DNA of 64,000 nucleotides from Nymphaea colorata (GCF_008831285.2 NC_045144.1:682001-746000); one strand, 5' to 3'; counted from the stretch's first letter, positions 36,933 through 50,725 are shown. The notes: generated by a model not told the origin, from the sequence alone. Made by a program: numbers and translations.

Positions 36933-38706
36933 GGGGAGAAAGAGAGAGAGGGAGAGGAAGAGAGAGCAGTCTGTAGTAAATAAAGATGTTCTCTGTTAAG
37001 CTGTGAGAATCTTACTCAACTTGGTAGTGCTAAATTTGTGCCGTCAATTGCTTTTTGTATTGCATATTTGTGGTCTTACAGTTACATGAAATAAGTTAAA
37101 GCCACTATTACTTTGAGACTCTCATCTCCCCTTTGATGTGCACCAACTTTAAAGTGGAAAAAGGTTGGTTGCAGAGAAGGAAAAAAGAGAAGAGAAGAAA
37201 GAGAAAAGGTTGGTGACATAATGATGGGAAAATGATGAGATCGAAAAGTAAGTTTAAAAGAGACTGGCTAATCCAATTGTTTTTCTCTTTGTATTTCTTT
37301 TCTCGCTCATTGTACATACGTGTGTGTCTTTCTATTTGTTAATATCCCTGTTTACATCAAACCATGAGGTACGTTTTTTTCTTACATGAAATGAAGAAAT
37401 GGACATGTGTCAAGAGACTTTGCCACATGCTGGCATTATAAAGCAAATAGACCGTCTTCTTTTTCTTATTTTACCTGTTTTGCTCTGGTCAACTTTGGTC
37501 TTTCTTTTTTTGATTGCTGGTCTTCTTTTTCTCTTTCCTTTTTTTTTTGGCATTTTTAGTAAAACTGTGCCTAGTATGGTAGATATTTAACATTTCCTGC
37601 TACAGTCCAATCCAAAAGTAAATGCACCAAAGGCTGGATATATAACATCACCTGAAATTTCTTGCTTGAATCATCAGTTCCTGTTGATGCATAAGTGCAT
37701 TTCGTCGACACACAAAAGTTTCAGAATTTCTGGGTCGTTTAGTTATAAATTAGTTTAGGTTGTGTTTGTTTCATCTAGGATCTCAAATCTATGAATTTAT
37801 GATCAAACCACCTACCCCCCTCCACTCATCTGACTTGAAATCCATAGTTGTTGACATGTAGCAAGGATTTAAAATCTATGTTACCGAAACTAAGGATCTC
37901 CCAAAACATACCTTTTTATGCAGCTTTGAATCTAAGATCTGAAGGCTATCAAACAGAACCTTAGGCTGGCAAAGTGAAATGACGGAGTAGCAACTCTTAT
38001 CGTTTAACTGCATCCTGGAGATGACTAGTTAAATAAAAGCAGTTGGTGCAAGAGCAGTACTTGTGGAAATATCTGAAAAAATTAGTCATGATCATATATA
38101 GAGCAACCTGCAGTTAACAAGCTTTAATCAGAAAATTTTTTATGAAGGAATATCATCAACCTTATTAAAGGAATACAAATTCGACTCGCATCTTAATAGA
38201 CCAATCTGCATATAATTAATAGACCAATCTACATATAATTTCATCTTTCATTTCATTTCAACGCTCCATAGTTTCTGGCAAAATACATGTATAAAAATGG
38301 TCAAATGGTGACCTCACTATAAAGTTACCCAGCCATTTAACCAAAGCTGGCATCCATCTAGTGCAGATATTGGAGGGTTAAGAAAAAAACATGGGAAAAT
38401 ATAAAAACAAATATTAGACGACGAAAATGTCAATTTTTGTTTTCTCTTTGTTTTTTTCTTAGTCATCTGCTATAATAAATCAGATGGTCATGGTTAGATG
38501 GCTGAGTGACTCAAACAACTAGATCACCATTCAATCTTTCTATACATAAAACACCTAACCACTTATATGGTCAGATGATATATTTGTGAGTGACAATTGC
38601 TTGACCACATACTTTAACAGAAAAATGTATCTTTTATGAAAGTTTTTAGCAACATAAAATAAAAAAAAAGAATGTATGACCATATCGGTAGTTGATTCGT
38701 TTCAAT

Positions 38707-38769
<63 letters not shown>

Positions 38770-40378
38770 CGCAACTCTCTATGCTATTTAAAAATCTGAG
38801 AATCCTACTACTATTAATTGGATCTTATTTCGGTCACCAAACCAGACTATTAAGTCTATGATTCATATACGTAACTGACAAAGAATATACGCAATGTGGT
38901 TTGGACGAATATAATCAGTCACGTCATAATATTTCACAAGCAAATTCCCGAAATATTAATGCTGGTATATTCCCGAAATTCGCCGTCTGCTGGTTACAAC
39001 TTGCTTTATGTACTTCTCAAAATAATATTAAAACTTTTAAAAAATAATTGATCTTTAATATCAAGTTGACCAGAATAATCTTATTTTTTACATTATTTAG
39101 AGGTTCATATGCCCCAAGTTCCAACTTAGTTTGAGTCAACGCCAGCCTCACCTGGATAATCTTTGTCTGCAATCCGTCATCCAAGTATTATTGAAAATTA
39201 TTAATTGGGCACGTGATGTACCTACCCTTAAATTTTATTTTCTTTTCTTTTTTTTTCTTTTTTTTAGTTTTGGTCTGACATGTTTGGTGTAAGAAAGCAT
39301 GTCATCACAATGGTTGCAGCTGATGCCATGGCAACATAATGTTTATGACGAATGCAATGTTTGATTTATACATGTTTTGTCATCCGCAATATTATATGCA
39401 GCACATTCGTTTGATTTTATACTTCTGTCATCTTTCGATATACATAATAAAAACCAGATTGCAATGATTACAATGTATTTTTTTCAATTTAACCTTACAG
39501 ATATGATCTTAAGAATAAATTATTAGAAAACATATATGAAATTAATCATTTTTTAAATTAATAAGTTATTGGGAAACATATAATAAATTGATCATTTAAC
39601 TATCTGTATATTTATAACAAGTCAAATTGAATGCCTTTCCTTATAGAGTGACGGCATTTTCATGCAAGATGGAACAACCCTACTTTTAAAGGAATTTTTT
39701 GGCTTTCTTGCTTTCTTGAAACTACAGTCGTTATGATGCTAAGAATTCATGGGCAGCTTTTGTCTATAGCAAGTAAATAAATGTGAGTCTCGCCATATGA
39801 AAGTATGTTCTTGGATGGTTTCGTGTTTAACTTCAAGAGACGTAGCATAGCACAGCATATCAGCATTAAAGTTTTAACGAAATAACGACACAAACCGTAG
39901 ACATTGTGTAGTTAAGTGGCAGATACAACAGTCAAAGAGCACATTGTGTTATGCATCACAAAATTTCATGTCAAAGTGTTGGCACATTCCGTGGCCATTA
40001 TGCTTACCTAAACCAGCTTATGTCGCAACAAATTCAACCAACACACCATGGCCATTTCATCCGTAATAGTGTAGGCAACGGGACTTGTAGTGGTGGAGTT
40101 TTAGCTGTCACGATTACCTATTAGCAACATAATTGTGAGTATCAGCGACTGTCAAAGCCTAGATAATATTCATAATTGCCATGTAGACATATATAACTTA
40201 ACCTTAAAGCTTAAACGGAGGGGAAAACATCCTTAAAACGAAACACATACATTTATTGTACATGGAAAACTAACACCATCGACTACATGACAATCAGATC
40301 CTCCATTGACATAAAACACAATTAAGCAGCATCCAAAGCTGCCAATAGTAGACCAATACAGAGATCATCACAATAGAA

Positions 40379-40380
<2 letters not shown>
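36560..40380. other. Non-coding AT-rich DNA
   Basis: Contains (TA)n(GA)n at 36,871-36,932, a purine-rich run at 37,170-37,210, (TC)n(TA)n at about 38,717-38,766 and a 25-bp tandem repeat (AATAGACCAATCTRCATATA) at 38,195-38,240. Open frames (for example the hydrophobic 63-codon frame at 37,399) follow from T-rich DNA. No gene is supported. Confidence 0.5.

Positions 40381-40430
<50 letters not shown>
40381..40430. repeat. (TA)n abutting the stop of aspartic protease pseudogene 2
   Basis: 50 bp of TA whose end lies three bases from the TAA stop codon (40,434-40,436) of the minus-strand pseudogene. Confidence 0.95.
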
Positions 40431-40432
<2 letters not shown>

Positions 40433-40433
40433 A

Positions 40434-41770
40434 TTAGCCTTGAGTACATTCAGCTGGTGCAAGAGAAAGCAGCCTCTTCCCCAAATCATACTTCACATGC
40501 ATGTTCGGCTGCACAACATTCCCAAAGATGGGCACCTCTCCGTCTTTAACTGCTAAGCAGGCGATTACACTTTCAACCATCCTAAAGATATTTGAAGGTG
40601 GCAGCTTCCAGTCTGCATTGGCGAAATGAAAGGTCATCTCCGGCAACCCTTCATATGGATCACCATTATTCTCTACATGGTGACACAGATAGTCCTGTTT
40701 AGCTGGATAGAAGCATTCATGGTTTATGACGTTAGCCACCGCATTTGCGACTTGATCGTACACATCTTTTGCAAGATAAGTCAGTGTGGTACCCGAGTCT
40801 CTAATGATCGATCTGGCATCTCCCAACAATGCAGTCATCTGTGCACCACCAAATTGTATGTTGAGTCTGTTGTTTCCTATGCTTATGTCAATTAGGTTGA
40901 GCACATAATACGTGCCTTGAGGACCACCTGGTGCCATCGGCATTTCTTGAACCCCTTCCTGGCCTGAAAACTCTGCGTCCTTACCAGATTTGAGCTGTCT
41001 GACGTGATTTCATTGCTATTGGGAGGAAGACAGTAGGCAAATTTATTATCAATAGAAGAGCCAATCTGATTTACAAGTGAGAGAGGACCACCTCCGAGGC
41101 CAACAAGGTCAGGAACTTCAAGCAAGGAGGGATTAGGAGGGCCATCCTGATGAACACAACCAGAGACAATTTCTGGAAGCTTGACGGTGCCAGCACCATT
41201 GTCAAACAAGAGCGTTTCCGAGGCCAGTATCACTTCTATGAAGGATTTGTCTTCATAGGAATATATGAATCCGTAAAGTTGGTTGATAGTGCAACCATGA
41301 ATGGGCAGTTCCATGCAAGAGCTGACAGAGCAGGTCTGGCTCTTGTAGGTGGATGACTGAAGTGGATCAAACATTGATGTTTGGCCGGAGCAGGAGTCAC
41401 AAGGACGGCACATCGTCCATACGAGGTCGCTAACATTGACGAAAGTGGCCCAGTAGAGGTGGGATGGTGTACCAAGTGAGAGTTTCATGAGATACTAGCC
41501 GAAGCCTGGCATCACTGGGCTGGAGATCATGCTGGTGGTATTGGCAAACCGTGAAGCATTGCAACGGGAGGACAAAGCCACCTGCTTCGCTCATAGAGCT
41601 AGAGTGGATAAAGGGTCATAGAGAGGTGACAGAGATGATTCTCAATGAATGAGGTCTATAGAATAGCCGAGAGGTTTGGAAGCGAATATGGTGGTAAGGT
41701 TAGGCAGTATTGCAAGCAGGAGCAGCTGGAGGAGGAGGCGGAATGGTAAGGAGGAGAAGAAGGCAGCCAT
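40434..41770 (-). pseudogene. Aspartic protease pseudogene 2 (CDR1/nepenthesin type), near full length
   Basis: About 445 codons, the usual family length, without introns. ATG at 41,770, signal peptide (LLLQLLLLAILPNLTTIFA), then GYSIDLIH followed by TGA (CGA in paralogue 1), a second stop in the prosegment and a third just before YLMKLSLGTP. The first catalytic loop reads ATFVNVSDLVW instead of ATLDTGSDLIW, so the catalytic Asp is gone. Later parts are good: VSGCVHQDG, DLVGLGGGPLSLVNQIG, FAYCLPP. A frameshift near 40,980 precedes MPMAPGGPQGTYYVLNLIDI, SIIRDSGTTLTYL (second catalytic DSGTT intact) and the C-terminal VKYDLGKRLLSLAPAECT. In life the family acts as secreted proteases in defence or reproduction; this copy is dead. 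Confidence 0.88.
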
Positions 41771-42650
41771 GGTGAGGGCTAAATGGTTGCTGTATTAAGG
41801 AGAAATGTGCTGATATTTATAATGGAAGTCATAGTTAAGGTCGCGCTGACGAAGGGAATGATTTGGATTTGGAAATTGTGGAGAAAAGAAACATGTGGTC
41901 GATCACAATGGAGAAAAGTTAGTAGCATCTTCCAATGGTTAAGCTTTGGTAAATCTCAAAGTGGCTTCTTGGACTTCCACAATTTTTTTTTTTTGTGTGT
42001 CTTTTCATTTGACTCTGCACAATCAAGATCTGAATATTAGTGTTGAAGTGTTTTCAGTCACAAACATTTGAAGACTCTCAAACACAAATATTTGAAGGAA
42101 GGGCGCAGACACTTTAACATATTACCTAAGGTGACCGCAGTAACTGCTGAATACGTTGGAAGAAGAGATTGTCCTAGTGGTATTTCAAATTTTTTTTTAT
42201 CAGTGTTGCCTTTGTAAGGCAATAAGGCATGGTAGTCCCTGCTCCAAAACCTGTCAATTGACCTCCTTAAACCATGAACCTTGAAGTGGTTGAAAATGGA
42301 AATCTCTCTCCCACACGCTCCTCTCTCTATACATATATATGCAGACGTCATTCCACCCCACGATGTTACGGGCTCTCATATGCTGATAGTTCATTGGGCA
42401 GAGGATCATGCGCTGAGGGCTTGCAGGTATGCTGTGGTCATTTTGGCCATAGCATTCTATGCCTCTTTTATATTTTTATATATATAGCAGAAAATTAAAT
42501 GGTGACTTTGATTCTTCAAAGTTAACGACTATTTGATTCATTATAATGAATGGACGACAGAATTCTAAAAAGAAAAAAGTGATAGGTATTTTCGTCATCT
42601 AATATTAGTTTACACTTTCTTTCTCTGCATCTTTATCTCAACCATTAAGT
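41190..42650. repeat. Aspartic protease duplication block, right copy
   Basis: Homologous to 34,550-35,905. It ends at CTCAACCAT (42,637-42,645), immediately before the right inverted arm begins. Confidence 0.8.
41812..41821 (-). promoter_or_regulatory. TATA box of aspartic protease pseudogene 2
   Basis: TATAAATATC on the minus strand, 42 bases upstream of the ATG, conserved with paralogue 1. Confidence 0.55.
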
Positions 42651-42659
42651 GGGTGAATG

Positions 42660-44580
42660 TGGATATGGGCGTGCTTTTATTACAGACCAAAGGTGTGGGC
42701 GTGCTTTTATTACTCACCAAAGGCATGGGCATGGCAACTATAATGGTGGTAGGGGTAGAGGCCGTAATGGAGGAAGAGGAAACTATGTAAAAAATAATAA
42801 TACTAACAAGTCCAGCCAAGGAGTAACTTGTCAATATTTTGGCAGAAGAAATCATACAGCTCGACAATGTTATGATATTCCAATAGCGTTTATGGCCGTG
42901 GCACTCAACATGGGAAAATCTGATAATGCATCTAGTAGCCGAGAAAATGTAAGCAATACTCAAGACTCAGCCAGGTATCCAGACACAGGTGCCTCCCACC
43001 ATATGACAAATTCAGAACAAGATATGCAAGGTAAAGTTCCCTATCATGGTTTTAATTCTATTATAGTTGTCAGTGGTAGTAAGATGCAAATTAAAAATAT
43101 AGGGAATGTGTAACTACCTAGGAATACGTCATCCTTTGTTTTGAAAAATGTGTTGCATGCTCCTAAAGCACACAAGAATCTTATGTCAGTAGCAAGGTTC
43201 ACCAAAGACAAGCAATGCTCTATTGAATTTTCCTCTAATGGTGTTATTGTTAAGAATATGCAAACGGGCAAGATTCTTCACACAGGGCCGCTTGAGAAAG
43301 GAGGACTCTATAGATGGACAAGAGAAAGGAAGGACTCTACTAGCAATCCTATCAGTATTGGAGATGACGATCAATAAAAGACTGCTAATACTTCTTTGAT
43401 TTCTCAAAATTCTTACTCAGACATTTAGTTATGGCATTTGCGTCTAGGACATGCTCACTTTCAGTTGTTAAACTCATTGAAAGTTGCTAGTTTAATTTGT
43501 GTTGATGAAAGACATAAATTAGATTTTTGTTCTCCATGTGTGCTTGGAAAAATGCATAAAATTCATTTTCCTAAAGCTGAGTTTCATGCAATCAAACCTC
43601 TTGAAGTGTTACATGTTGATATTAGGGGACCAGCACCATGTGCTTCATGAGAAGGGTACATGTATTATTTCTTAATGGTTGGCAACTAATCTCACTTCTC
43701 TTGGATCTTTCCCTTGTCAAAGAAAAGTGATACACTTCCATGTTTTAAAACCTTTTTAAGCATAATAGAGTGTCAACTTGAAACAAAAATAAAAATTTTC
43801 CATTCAGATGGGGGATGAGAATTCATGAGCAAAAAATTTAGCACATTTCTTGAAAATCAAGGAATTCGTTGATGGATAACATGCCCTTACACATCCCAGT
43901 AGAACAAGATAGTAGAAAGGAAGCATAGGAATCTGGTGGAAATGGGACTCGCCATAATTATTCATGCCAATATGCCACAAAAATTTTGGTTTGATGCTTT
44001 TAAACTGTTGTTCATCTTATTAACAGGTTGCCTATTGCAGACTTGCAAATGATGCTGTATGAGAAGCTCTTGCATGAAGTTCCCAAATATAGTCGTCTAA
44101 GAACCTTTGGTTGTACCGTCTATCCATTGAATGGGCCTAGATGTGCTTCAAAACTAGAAGCCAAAGCTCAAACCTGCGTCTTCATTGGGTATGGCAGCTG
44201 TCATAAAGGTTGTGTTTGTTACAATCCAATCTCTAATCGTGTCATCATATCTAGACATGTTATTTTTTATGAAAGAAATTTTTTATACTCTCATTGTGGT
44301 CCCACTTTTACTGCCTCAAACATTTCAAGTTAGCTAAAGTCGTCGTCCCAATCTGAATATATTAAGCCTAGACCTATTGATGAGCTAAAAGAGAGTTTAC
44401 CTCTTATTGAGTTGCCTAGAATCATTCCTAGTTCCTCAAGTTGCTCAGCAGTTCAAACTGGTTCCAATCACTTTCATGTGCACATACCATCAATTTCAGC
44501 ATACTTAGACCTTCACGGAACTAGAAACACATCTTACAGACAATTCCAGCACAAGGGTGTCACAGTGTGCTTCATATAGC
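42660..44580 (+). mobile_element. Ty1-copia retrotransposon, truncated at both ends, copy C
   Basis: It begins within gag at the 10-residue repeat (GRAFITDQ), then the Gly/Arg-rich region, knuckle TCQYFGRRNHTARQC (second Cys replaced by Phe, as in all copies), an intact protease motif PDTGASHHMTNS at about 42,980, a stop at 43,110, gag-pre-integrase LWHLRLGHAHFQ / CSPCVLGK, integrase start VLHVDIRGP, HSDGG (second Asp region), VERKHRNLVEMG (Glu) and the C-terminal TFGCTVYPLNG / CVFIGYGSCHKG to 44,333. The LTR, leader, first half of gag, RT, RNase H and second LTR are absent. It has at least six stops or shifts. Confidence 0.85.
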
Positions 44581-44798
44581 TATATTATGAACATAGCACC
44601 ACATTATATATATTCTTTCACAAACAGCTCATGTATTACCCTAAAAATACCCATTTATTTTTCTGCACACAGGTAATTACACCTCATACATGCATATATA
44701 TATTTATTTTTTGGCAATCAGAGATGTCTAAGACTAAGAGTGTTGTGTATCATTTCCAGAATATAACACTTCACATACATGGATTCGCTACTATAACA

Positions 44799-44801
<3 letters not shown>

Positions 44802-44861
<60 letters not shown>
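44802..44861. repeat. (TA)n microsatellite
   Basis: About 30 TA units; the left arm has about 18 at the matching place. Confidence 0.95.
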
Positions 44862-44864
<3 letters not shown>

Positions 44865-45111
44865 CAAGCAACAAAGGTACAAGGGCTACATGCTGCACTC
44901 ATAGCTAAGTATTCCCATACCCTATTGCTCTATGCTGAAATCAATTCAGTCCGCCAAGAAGGCTACTGTTCCAAGGTAGTGTGGTATGATTTCCTTGCAA
45001 AACATGCATCTACATGTATAATTTCAGCCCCACCAAGTAGAATTCTCCTTGCTTTATATGTACATATGTACCTACACATATAGATTATTTATAAAAGAAA
45101 CTATATAGCAC

Positions 45112-45384
45112 TTACCAGGGTCTCTCTAACTGTACAGCCCCTGATTTTTTACTGTCAGCACCCTAGCTCCTTGGCTTTCTTGATCCTCCAAGCTGCGGAT
45201 AACAGTCACGAGGACCAGTGCCTTTTTGCTCTTGATCTTCACCCCAAGATGCAGGAAAACAAGGGTTAGCTTTCACTTTTTCATAATTTCTAACAGCTGG
45301 AACCCTTCCCCCTATGGCTGCGGCAAATGGGAACCTGAGGTATGGGGTTAAATAAGGCCAATACATGGCAAGCAACACCCCCAA
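45112..45384 (-). other. Unidentified exon-like block, copy C
   Basis: A 73-codon open frame (45,384-45,163) matching copy B with few changes (N to K, R to K), followed by the donor-like CTG|GTAAGT (about 45,117-45,109). Not recognised. Confidence 0.3.
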
Positions 45385-46037
45385 ATGATTTTTCTCAGGA
45401 AGGCTTCTCAGCTGCCCTCAATCATCTTTAGTTTCTTTTAATATTTTCAGTTACCACTTCTACCAAGGTATATATTTGGTAACGCATTCATTTCTTTCCA
45501 TGGCCGCCCCCTTTATGATATAGTTCACAGTTTCAACTATTTTTATCAGTTATTGAATCTACCAATTATAGCCTATACTCTTATTAAAATTTTTGTGATA
45601 ATAAAGAAAAAGAAAAAGAAAAATGTGAGCATTAATGCAACCGTCCGGTTTGAGCCGGAAGTATTGGTTAGAAGGCGATCAGTTCTTAGGGATGATGTTA
45701 GCGACCATCAGTTTGTTTGATCAACTTTCAAAGGTCGCGAGTTATAATGAAAAATTTGACTTTTGGTATTGTTTTGGCTGCAAGAATGATATGTATAGAG
45801 GGATAAAATTTTGATATAGAAAGCATATTTAGATGGGTGCTTTGTGATGTTAGAGGTGCTTTCCTTCCAGTTTTCACTTTTCACCTGTACAAATCACACC
45901 TTAGGCAAGAAATATATTGGATCATATAGATATATAGCCCTCCACGTACGTCATTAAAATGATCTCAATGCCCACCTAAGCAAGAAATTAAGTCTAAGGT
46001 CACCTACGTTTTTTAGAGAGTGCTTCGCCACTGACCA

Positions 46038-46256
46038 TCAGTGTCGAAAACTCAAGCCGCATCGATTGAAGAAATCGATGAGCAACATCCCATGACAACG
46101 CTGGTGGCTAAAGTGCAGTTTCTCCTCCTCCACCAACCCCCTCTCCTCTTTCTTCTTCTTCGGCCACTTGAATCTGTGGAACTGGTCAATGCCCGATATG
46201 AGATATGAGATCGAGCTGCTGCACACTTCTGTAGATCCACAAGTATACAGTATCAT
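46038..46256 (-). other. Unidentified conserved coding-like block, copy C
   Basis: A 72-codon open frame like 276-494 and 19,078-19,296. It shares the 1-base deletion with copy B further along (at about 45,965-45,975). The plus strand has the short open frame MTTLVAKVQFLLLHQ starting at about 46,093. Confidence 0.3.
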
Positions 46257-46459
46257 AGGAAAAAAGATGAAGGTTGGATTATTTCTGAATTTTTTAATGG
46301 CATACTATGTCTATTTTACACTTTTTAATTTTTTCATAACCTTTTTTTACCCTTTTAAAATGTTCCTTTTCTACTATAAACAGAGATATTTTGGTCATTA
46401 TGTACCCATATACATAATTTTTTTACATATAACCTGTTTTGACAACCCGTTTCTACAGG

Positions 46460-46492
<33 letters not shown>

Positions 46493-46957
46493 ATCAATCT
46501 TCTTAGTCATCTTTTTCTTACAAGCTATATCTTCTCCATATAGAGTACCTTCTTGGACCAGACACTCTCTTTTTCGCTATGACTGTTTTATTAATGCAAA
46601 TCTGTTCGTGTTGGCCCATGTCCACCCGAACTCAGCTGAACGCTCTCCACTCATTGCTCTCATCATGAGCAACTGTCATCACCCTCTTTCTCTCTCTCTC
46701 TCTCTTGCTCTCTCTGATTTGGCCTGATTTGTTTTTTTATTCTCAAACAGCTCTTAAGGTGGAAAGATTAACAGAAGATGTGGACTGCGAAAGGGTCATG
46801 CATGGAATATTCTTCCATCAGATTTTTCTTTCTTTGACAAGTAGCCTAAACCAGTGTTGTTAGAGGTGCACACCTGCATGAGGTCTCTGTGCATCACCTA
46901 GAAGAAAGCCTCAAAGCATCTGAGTGATGCCTCATTGGCCTAATTAAGGTGTGCGGC

Positions 46958-46965
<8 letters not shown>

Positions 46966-47034
<69 letters not shown>
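46966..47034. repeat. (TA)n microsatellite
   Basis: About 34 TA units beside a TA-associated dispersed repeat; much longer than the left-arm counterpart (18,340-18,372). Confidence 0.95.
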
Positions 47035-47037
<3 letters not shown>

Positions 47038-47039
47038 GT

Positions 47040-47185
47040 GTGTGTATATTGAAATCGGGCAGCTATTTGTGTGCTTGAATGGTTATTTTGTATCATTAAA
47101 AACTGCTGTAAAAGTTGTATTCCATTATTTGAAACCATGGTCGACAACTGATCGTTGCAAATGCATATTTTGATGGATTCGAGGT
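47040..47185 (-). repeat. TA-associated dispersed repeat, copy 3
   Basis: Right-arm counterpart of 18,180-18,325. Confidence 0.65.
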
Positions 47186-48025
47186 GAAAATCACCTAGAA
47201 GACGTCGCTAGGTTGTTGCATTTGAGTACTCACGGAAAACCCGTGCTGGGGACATCCAGCTACAGCTTGATAGGGAAGAGCAGCGACCTTTTAGGGTTGA
47301 CAGATTTGGAGTTTAATAAAGCTGTGGCATATAGAGAAAAGTCGACGTCATTAATTGTTTCGAGCTACAAAATAAATGGAGACACGCAAAACATGATGTA
47401 ACTTCACAAGAAATGGACCAAGTATTGAGGTCTTTTCATGTATGAGTATCAAATCTAGTGCTATCTGGATAATGAAATCATGAAATATCGGGCCGAGAAC
47501 GAACTCGTACAATTCAAATAGGTTGATTCAAACCAATTTTCACATGTAAAATGAAAAAAGAAAATGTAAAATAGATGACAAGAAAACACGAAAGTACAAA
47601 TTAAGAACAAGAAAGAAACGACAATACATTCTTTGTCTTTCTCCTGGCCTTCCTTGTCTTCAATTTAGTTGGCCCGAGAGAATTTGATTGTTGTTGGTGG
47701 TGGCCTTGTTTGTCTTTGATTTAGTTTATGTAGTAGAGCCCATGTATCTCTTTTGTATCCATAACCAATCCTCCTTTGGAGTTTCTGGGGAAAATAACGT
47801 GGCAATCAAGATATTTTGGTTAGTTTGCTAACCGATGGCTATTAAGAAATTTCGGTAACATAGAGCTGTGCTAGATTTGTCAACAAGAGGAAAATGTCTA
47901 ATTCCTTTAAATGGAAGTTGTATCTCTCTTCTTCTCTGCTACTTCTACTTTCTTTTGTTTCGTCCTTTTTTTTTAAGTTGTACTGTGGCATTCAATACTC
48001 TTTGGATGTTTTTAGTTTCATCTAA

Positions 48026-48031
<6 letters not shown>

Positions 48032-48075
<44 letters not shown>

Positions 48076-48081
48076 TGTGTG
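48032..48081. repeat. (CT)n(GT)n microsatellite
   Basis: About 20 CT units, then GTGTGTGTG. Counterpart of the (GA)n at 17,294-17,330. Confidence 0.95.
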
Positions 48082-50725
48082 TGCATGTGCATATATACAT
48101 TATATAAATAACATACCACTTATGTAAGGGACAGAAGCCGGGCCTATTAAAATTCCTTTTCTTTATAATTTAGCACTATCTTAAAATATATTTAATGATA
48201 AACATACTTTAAGTTAGTTATTTTTTATTTTATTAATATACCATAATAATTAAAAAAGGAATGGCACTTGCAACATCAAAATTTTAATAGTAGAAAAAAT
48301 ACTTTTTTTTATAAAAGTAATTTGAACTTAAACATTGTTTAGATTAAATTAGTGTTTATAATGAAGACATTAGGAGATTCATATTTTGTTCAGAACACTT
48401 TTTAACACAAATATAAGAGGTCTGTTGGTTTTTGTTTGTGATCGAAGCAGTGTGTGTGTGTGTATATTGAATGGGGAACTGACTTTTTAGAGTTATTCAG
48501 CCATCAAGTCATGGTTATCCGATATAACTTGATAGATAGGAGAAAAATAAAGAGAAAAACGTGATATGTACTTTCATTATCTATTATTAGTTATATACAC
48601 ACACACATAATATATATATATAATTTTCAATGGCAGTGCAATCTCTTTTACAACAAAAGATATTGAGAAAAGTCTTATGAATGTAAATTATTTGTTTTTA
48701 TCCAACAGGGTGGTTCCCCTCTTTTTTGACTTCTCCACCACTAAAAGTGATGTGTGGTGGAAGAAAGAAATAAAGTGACAGCTCCACGCATTTTGAGTTC
48801 TTATGCACGTCTAGAGAGAGGGGGAGAAAGAGAAGGGGGCCAAGAGAGCAAACAGAAAGATGGAATTCCTTCCGGCATTAGCTAGTGACGATAGGCAACC
48901 ATGAATATTCCTGAGGACCGTGGTATAGGTACTGTGAATAGCTTTAAAATAGGGAAGGGAAGCTGGTCGATCAAGGCAGGGCGTCTTTCAGATGTGGTTC
49001 CATTAGCATATGTGTTTTCTACATGCTTTTGTGGTGATGCTGCTTTGTGTTGAAGTCGGTGATATATGTGAGAGACTTCCTTCATAAAAAATGACAAAAA
49101 GTTGCTGAAACTTGTTCTTCTGCTTGAAGAGTCATATTTAGCACATGTTGAATCATATAAATTAGACTATCAATTGCTACTGATGTAACAGATTTGGATT
49201 TTTCTTGTTGCCATGGTATTCAAAATTCCTGTGTTTGATAGAGACCGTATTGCCATGGGAAGCACAATCTACCAACTTCACATAAGTATGTTAATTTGAG
49301 CATTTCTATTCCACCTCGAAGTCTACGTCTTTCCCACCTCTAAGTCTGTGTCTTTCCCACCAAGACAGGAACTTTAATATCAACGATGTCATATCATGTA
49401 AATTAATGGTTTCTATTCAACAGGGTCGTTCCTCTCTTTTTTACTTGTCTACCACTGAAGGTGAAAGTGTGTTGGAAGAAAGAAACAAAGTAACAGCTCC
49501 ATGCCCTTTGACTTCTCTTGCATGAAGAGAGAGAGAGAGAGTGAGAGAGAGCAAAAGATGGGAAGTACATGTTTTGTTCTTATTTTAAATAGTAGTCTGT
49601 GCTGACGAGTGGAAAAGAGAGATGAGTCCGACAAATCCTAAGATCTGTTTTGGCAAAAGAACTCAAGTATGCAACTTTAGTTTGAAAGCGGAGAGCGCTT
49701 CAGGACGTAGTGGATCCTTCAGGTCCCTTTTTCAACAGTACCGAGGAGTAACCAGTCATTAGATAATCAAGATGGTTGAAGTTTTCTTGGAGATAAGATG
49801 AGTGGTGAAAAGTTTAACAACACTGTGATTGTTCTGATTCTCAAGATAGAAGGAGCTACAAGTGTAAACCAGTAGCAACCTATTTCCCCATGTAACTTCT
49901 TATATAAGGTCATTTCAAACATGCTGGCTCTTAGAGAGGCTTTAGGCAACACAATCCCAATTGTAAAATAAATTTTTCGTTGACCTATTATAGCACCTTT
50001 TTGGATAGAGAGAAGGTAGGATAAAAGGAAAAGAATGGAAAGGGAAAGAAAGGATTTGGGAAGAAAATGACAGGAAAGAAAATAGAATGAAACAAATTGT
50101 TATAAAAGCTTGTTTGAATAGAAAGAAGAAGAATTGTTCAAACTATGTTTGTTTAGACTACATAAAGGAAAAGAAATAAATAATTTAAGTTGATTTACAA
50201 TAATACCCCAAAGACTCTAGAACTTATTATGCAAGTAAAATATTTTTGATTCAGTTATACGGATGGATTCCAAGGGTCCATGTCAATCTTTAAAAACCTA
50301 TTTTATATGTGGTATAATGTACATATATATATATATATATATGTTTGTTTTCCTTATATAAATTTTAAATAATTTATCACTTTAAAATCAACAATGAAAG
50401 ATAAACTTTAGCAATAGAGAAGTTACGAATGCAAAAGGCCAAGCAAACCAAATACGTTTATGACCTCAGGGTTTATCTATGCAACCATTAATATGTGTGA
50501 AGGCCTTCATCCAAGAAATCCATTTATTTCTCGCTTCATATTAATAGGGATCCTTAGATAACTTGATAAGATATAATAATGGTCTCCATAAATTTTTTCT
50601 TGCCATTCATACTTGCATCTCATCAATCATTTCCAATTTTGATCGCACATTTAAATGTCATGCTATCGTTTAACAAGTGATGTCCAGTTCTTCATGCGAA
50701 TGGAACTAATATATAGTGAGACCAC

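Noticed and set aside
37399-37590. 63-codon strongly hydrophobic open frame
   Set aside because: T-rich DNA gives Phe/Leu runs in this frame. No homology or gene signals.
46168-46506. 112-codon plus-strand open frame in copy C (also the 63-codon frame at 18,975-19,166)
   Set aside because: Antisense shadow of the conserved block plus T-rich and TA-derived residues. The corresponding frame is not kept in copy D.
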